From Cymbomonas tetramitiformis (taxonomy: Eukaryota; Chlorophyta; Pyramimonadophyceae; Pyramimonadales; Pyramimonadaceae): DNA of 64,000 bases. This document shows positions 61,215-64,000 of the stretch, piece by piece; position 1 is the stretch's first letter, and each line of letters begins with the position of its first letter. The notes beneath the pieces are model-generated. The model was not told where the DNA came from. It saw only the letters and a list, made by a program, of their open reading frames with translations, and did not search any database. Location of the stretch: assembly GCA_001247695.2 (NCBI GenBank), contig LGRX02034333.1, positions 1-64,000 on the forward strand, given 5' to 3'. A program made the position numbers and the translations under genes.

Positions 61215-64000
61215 CTTCCCCTCGCCCTCCCCCCCTTACAGAATGCAAGCGCTGCGTCCCATCCACCGCCTGGTATGCTGCACTAGCATTGTGATCCACC
61301 GCATGCAATCCTCCCGCCTCCTCGTGCAGTGCGTCCTCTGGTACCAAGTAAAAAAACCGTTGATTGAAGCTCGCTCTTGCCTTGGCGTAACTGCTATCCG
61401 CACGTCGGCTCAATCTCTCGCAACAGAACGCATGCAGGTCTGCAGCGCAATTGATGCGGGCATACCACTTGTCACCCTCTGATATGACCGCCACCGCCGC
61501 TGCGTGCTTGACATGCGCCCCCGCCCCATCCTGCTCCCCCTTGGCATGCGCCGTCTCAAAGAAGTTCCGTTGGCAAGGTATACCTAATGACCACTCGTAT
61601 TTGCTATTCGCCACATCCGCAAACCCTGCCGCGCACTTATTTTGTCCCGCACAACCATCTGCCCACTCGTGGATAAACAAGGGCTTTGCGATCCCCCTCC
61701 CGATGAAGTAGTCTCTGATGATCAACTCCCGCATGTACTGAATGAAGCGGTGATCGTGCTTCCGGTCATCGCTCAACAAGTACACGTAATCCTTCACCAG
61801 CACTGGGTTCTCCGCGGTTGATTCCACCCCATCCACGGCCATACACGCATGTCTCCACACCACGCAGACTAATATGGTCGCCTGCTTCACCACCCAATGC
61901 AGACTTTGCACTTCTCGAGGAATGTTCAATGAATGATTCTCCGAGAAGTCAAACAAGAACACCGCATGTCCCAGTGGCAAATCCCTGACGCACGTCTGAA
62001 ACTGCCGCTGCTGGTGTAATGCCATGAAAGTGTGATATGCATATGGCCGCAGAAACGCGCAATCCCCGCAGCCTTCCAACTTCTTCCACGCCCATGCCTC
62101 CGGTTGCCCTGCGGTCGCGCTATTCACTAAGAAGTTCCCCTTGCACTGACAGTTTGGCGAAGCCCCCGGCTCGTGCCCCAGCAACAGCGCCTGCAACTTG
62201 GCGATCAAGGCGGCCAGCTTCGTCTTCTTCTGCACAAACTGCAGTCGCCGAATCTCCTTACCATCCTCGTCCATCTGTCCTGTGCCGCAAGTCTCGTAAC
62301 AAGACCACGGCACTTGCGCCTCATGCTGCACCTCACTGTCACACACTTTGAAGTTGGCCAAGCCGCCACACTTCTCGCACCTCCCTCTCAAGCACTCCAT
62401 GGCATGCTTATCCCCCACCCGCGGACACAACAAGCTCTCGGCGAAAGTTGATGTCGACCTCCCCGCCTTTGCAATAGTGCAAACCATTCCCGTGTTCCCC
62501 ACCGCCTTTCGCCTATGCTCAGGTGTCCTTCGAACCCGTGGGCAACATGTCGCCGAAGTGCACGCACATGGTGAATGCACCGCCTCTCGGGCCTTGTCAA
62601 AGCCCTCAAGGACCATTCTCATGTCTTCGTGGTACCTACAACAACAAGATATGTTGTCCTTCCTTCGCAGCCGCACAACATTGTGCGGCTTGCACACCCC
62701 TTGCTTCTCAAAGGAACGTTGCCCAATCTTGAGAGCGGGGTACTTGGCTTGAAACCTCCTATATATTACTAGTTGAGAGGCTTCCAACCAATGTTTGCTC
62801 ACGAACTCCCTCGGTGTTCTCAAAGCACCGGTGTTGGGGTCACGTGCCAACACGACGTCCTTTTTGCAAGGACTAACTCGAGTGTTGTCCGGGTGCAACC
62901 AAAAAGCTCTAATAAGAGCACAAGTCGCCATTGTCAAGCATCGGGTAGACAATCTCCGTTCCGCAAGCATCACGCCCTCCCAAAGGCCACGACGCCCTCT
63001 CTCCTCAGTTCCCATGTGTGCCCCCTCCCTCAAGTTTGAATTTCCGACCACCCCAAGCGTTCCAACGCGTTGATGCACACCAAGCATCGTGCAAGCCGTA
63101 CGCACCAAGTTATCCTCGGCCAAGTTGCTCCCAAATGCCGCAGCCGCTATCCCCCTCGTTAGACTAACGTTCGCACGTGTGTTTCGTCGTGCTAAGCGTG
63201 ATAACGCGTCCCTCAAATTCGCCACAACACAATTCTTCACTGTCTCCTCGCGCCGGTCACCTAACGACACCAATGCCGCATTGCACTCCTTGTGCACCTT
63301 CGAACTCAAGCCCGCCGGAAGGGACTCGATATACGCCCTCACCGCACCCGCAATGCGGTGAGGGCTTCTCCCAAATGCCGTTCGCATCTTCTCGACCCAC
63401 CAACCCTTATTCCCGCGCGTCAACTCCTCAAAACCGTCACTTACTTGCGGCAATTGACCTCTAGGACGTTCGTAAGTTTCCTCATGCCCACCTTCCAACT
63501 CGTCTGACATTTCCACATCGTCACAAACCTCCTCTGAGTGAGCGTGATTAACATCACCTTGTCCTTTTGCTGATGTCCAGGCCTCGCACAACAAATCTAT
63601 CTTCCCCACCAACGTCTCAAGCGTATCCATATCATCATCTTTCAGGGGCCACACTCCAAGAGGTATAATGCGAGCGGAATCTCCAACCTCTACGAGAAGG
63701 GGTAACAAGTCTATAAGAACGGGAGGAATATCCCAATTCGGTCCCGGATTGTAGGCAGCGTCGGAGCCACACAACGCCAAAAAAACGCTCACTGCAAGCA
63801 GCGTAATGTGGAGAGTCGTACATAACACCCCAAATAGCCACGATCGTTGATCCCGCACGAGCGTGACGTTCAATAACCCTTCCCCGATATGCGTCCCTGT
63901 CACCAAACAATCTAGTAAGACACACGTAAACCCTTCCTTGACGCGAAGTCTCACAGCAGCACAATCACATGTCTTTTGTACACACGTTTCGGGGTGTAGA
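61201..64000 (-). CDS. Large transposase-like protein with 2A-like motif (partial, 5' end outside window)
   Basis: The frame is open from the window edge to 61201, more than 930 codons. Near 63780-63739 a hydrophobic stretch (ITLLAVSVFLALCG) leads into SDAAYNPGP, a 2A-like D-x-x-x-NPGP signal. The C-terminal third has conserved acidic motifs: FDFSEN (Asp near 61949), LLSDDRKHD, HEWADGCAGQNK (Asp near 61658) and FFETAHAKGEQDGAGAHVK (near 61570-61510). The order DFSEN, SDG-like and HGKG.cDG-like occurs in a family of uncharacterised eukaryotic proteins that I believe to be RNase H-fold (DDE-type) transposases. Two Cys-rich stretches (CCCRYHED, CACTSATCCPR; then CEKCGG) look zinc-binding. No terminal inverted repeat is visible in the window. 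Confidence 0.65.
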   Translation of the reverse strand, partial: LHPETCVQKTCDCAAVRLRVKEGFTCVLLDCLVTGTHIGEGLLNVTLVRDQRSWLFGVLCTTLHITLLAVSVFLALCGSDAAYNPGPNWDIPPVLIDLLPLLVEVGDSARIIPLGVWPLKDDDMDTLETLVGKIDLLCEAWTSAKGQGDVNHAHSEEVCDDVEMSDELEGGHEETYERPRGQLPQVSDGFEELTRGNKGWWVEKMRTAFGRSPHRIAGAVRAYIESLPAGLSSKVHKECNAALVSLGDRREETVKNCVVANLRDALSRLARRNTRANVSLTRGIAAAAFGSNLAEDNLVRTACTMLGVHQRVGTLGVVGNSNLREGAHMGTEERGRRGLWEGVMLAERRLSTRCLTMATCALIRAFWLHPDNTRVSPCKKDVVLARDPNTGALRTPREFVSKHWLEASQLVIYRRFQAKYPALKIGQRSFEKQGVCKPHNVVRLRRKDNISCCCRYHEDMRMVLEGFDKAREAVHSPCACTSATCCPRVRRTPEHRRKAVGNTGMVCTIAKAGRSTSTFAESLLCPRVGDKHAMECLRGRCEKCGGLANFKVCDSEVQHEAQVPWSCYETCGTGQMDEDGKEIRRLQFVQKKTKLAALIAKLQALLLGHEPGASPNCQCKGNFLVNSATAGQPEAWAWKKLEGCGDCAFLRPYAYHTFMALHQQRQFQTCVRDLPLGHAVFLFDFSENHSLNIPREVQSLHWVVKQATILVCVVWRHACMAVDGVESTAENPVLVKDYVYLLSDDRKHDHRFIQYMRELIIRDYFIGRGIAKPLFIHEWADGCAGQNKCAAGFADVANSKYEWSLGIPCQRNFFETAHAKGEQDGAGAHVKHAAAVAVISEGDKWYARINCAADLHAFCCERLSRRADSSYAKARASFNQRFFYLVPEDALHEEAGGLHAVDHNASAAYQAVDGTQRLHSVRGGGRGEVDGT
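63739..63762 (-). other. 2A-like ribosome-skipping motif
   Basis: DAAYNPGP follows a hydrophobic run. The usual consensus is D-x-E-x-N-P-G-P. Here Glu is replaced by Ala, so activity is uncertain. Confidence 0.5.

Noticed and set aside
1..64000. tRNA, rRNA or riboswitch genes
   Set aside because: Nothing with tRNA box or rRNA core sequence was recognised by eye. A dedicated scan was not possible.

Overview
This window looks like nuclear DNA of a eukaryote that is very rich in mobile elements, most likely a microalga or other protist. The evidence is a DIRS-type retrotransposon with a probable spliceosomal intron, several nested families of LTR elements carrying only gag-like genes, a non-LTR (LINE) retrotransposon, Mutator-, hAT- and mariner-like inverted-repeat elements, Ser/Pro/Thr repeat proteins of a kind common in algae, and short GT-AG candidate introns. 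I saw no rRNA, tRNA, operon, CRISPR array or bacterial-style gene. The lineage cannot be fixed from the sequence alone.

Layout. 1-5.0 kb: one Pro/His-rich exon candidate, simple repeats, an 87-bp near-perfect hairpin (2551-2637) and a 2.17-kb Mutator-like element with arms of about 680 bp around a 183-bp tandem array (2703-4869). 5.0-10.5 kb: an apparently complete DIRS/PAT-like element with gag, RT-RNase H-methyltransferase and tyrosine recombinase genes and split direct repeats. The inner repeats fall inside a predicted intron. 11.5-27.6 kb: a tandem and nested cluster of LTR elements named here Y, Z, X1, X2 and X3. Z and X1 are inserted in Y, X2 is inserted in X3, and a hAT-type MITE is inserted in X3. 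Most boundaries are proven by 5-bp or 8-bp target duplications. X elements carry a conserved gene of about 140 codons. Their LTRs start with a stem-loop whose lower stem changes sequence between subfamilies while staying paired.

27.6-35.2 kb: AT-rich repeats, a Plavaka-like transposase remnant, a small MITE and a TA-flanked inverted-repeat element with its own ORF. 35.2-54.1 kb: a region with many different minisatellites (80, 32, 51, 21, 41, 31 and 24 bp periods) and, mostly on the minus strand, scattered exon-like segments. These include a Pro-Thr repeat protein, membrane-segment exons and three candidate introns of 49-54 nt. 54.8-56.2 kb: a pair of 460-bp direct repeats ending in inverted repeats. 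56.4-59.7 kb, minus: the 3' part of a LINE encoding RNase H, a CCHC finger and a methyltransferase-like domain. A 5'-truncated tail of the same LINE lies at 27.35-27.54 kb. 59.8-60.6 kb: a 173-bp tandem array. 60.7-64.0 kb, minus: a large transposase-like gene, open to the window edge, with a 2A-like NPGP motif and a frame change at a G7 run.

The mobile genes form self-contained retrotransposition or transposition units. The LTR elements lack pol in every copy seen, so they must depend on enzymes encoded elsewhere. All functions are inferred from visible motifs. No database search was possible.
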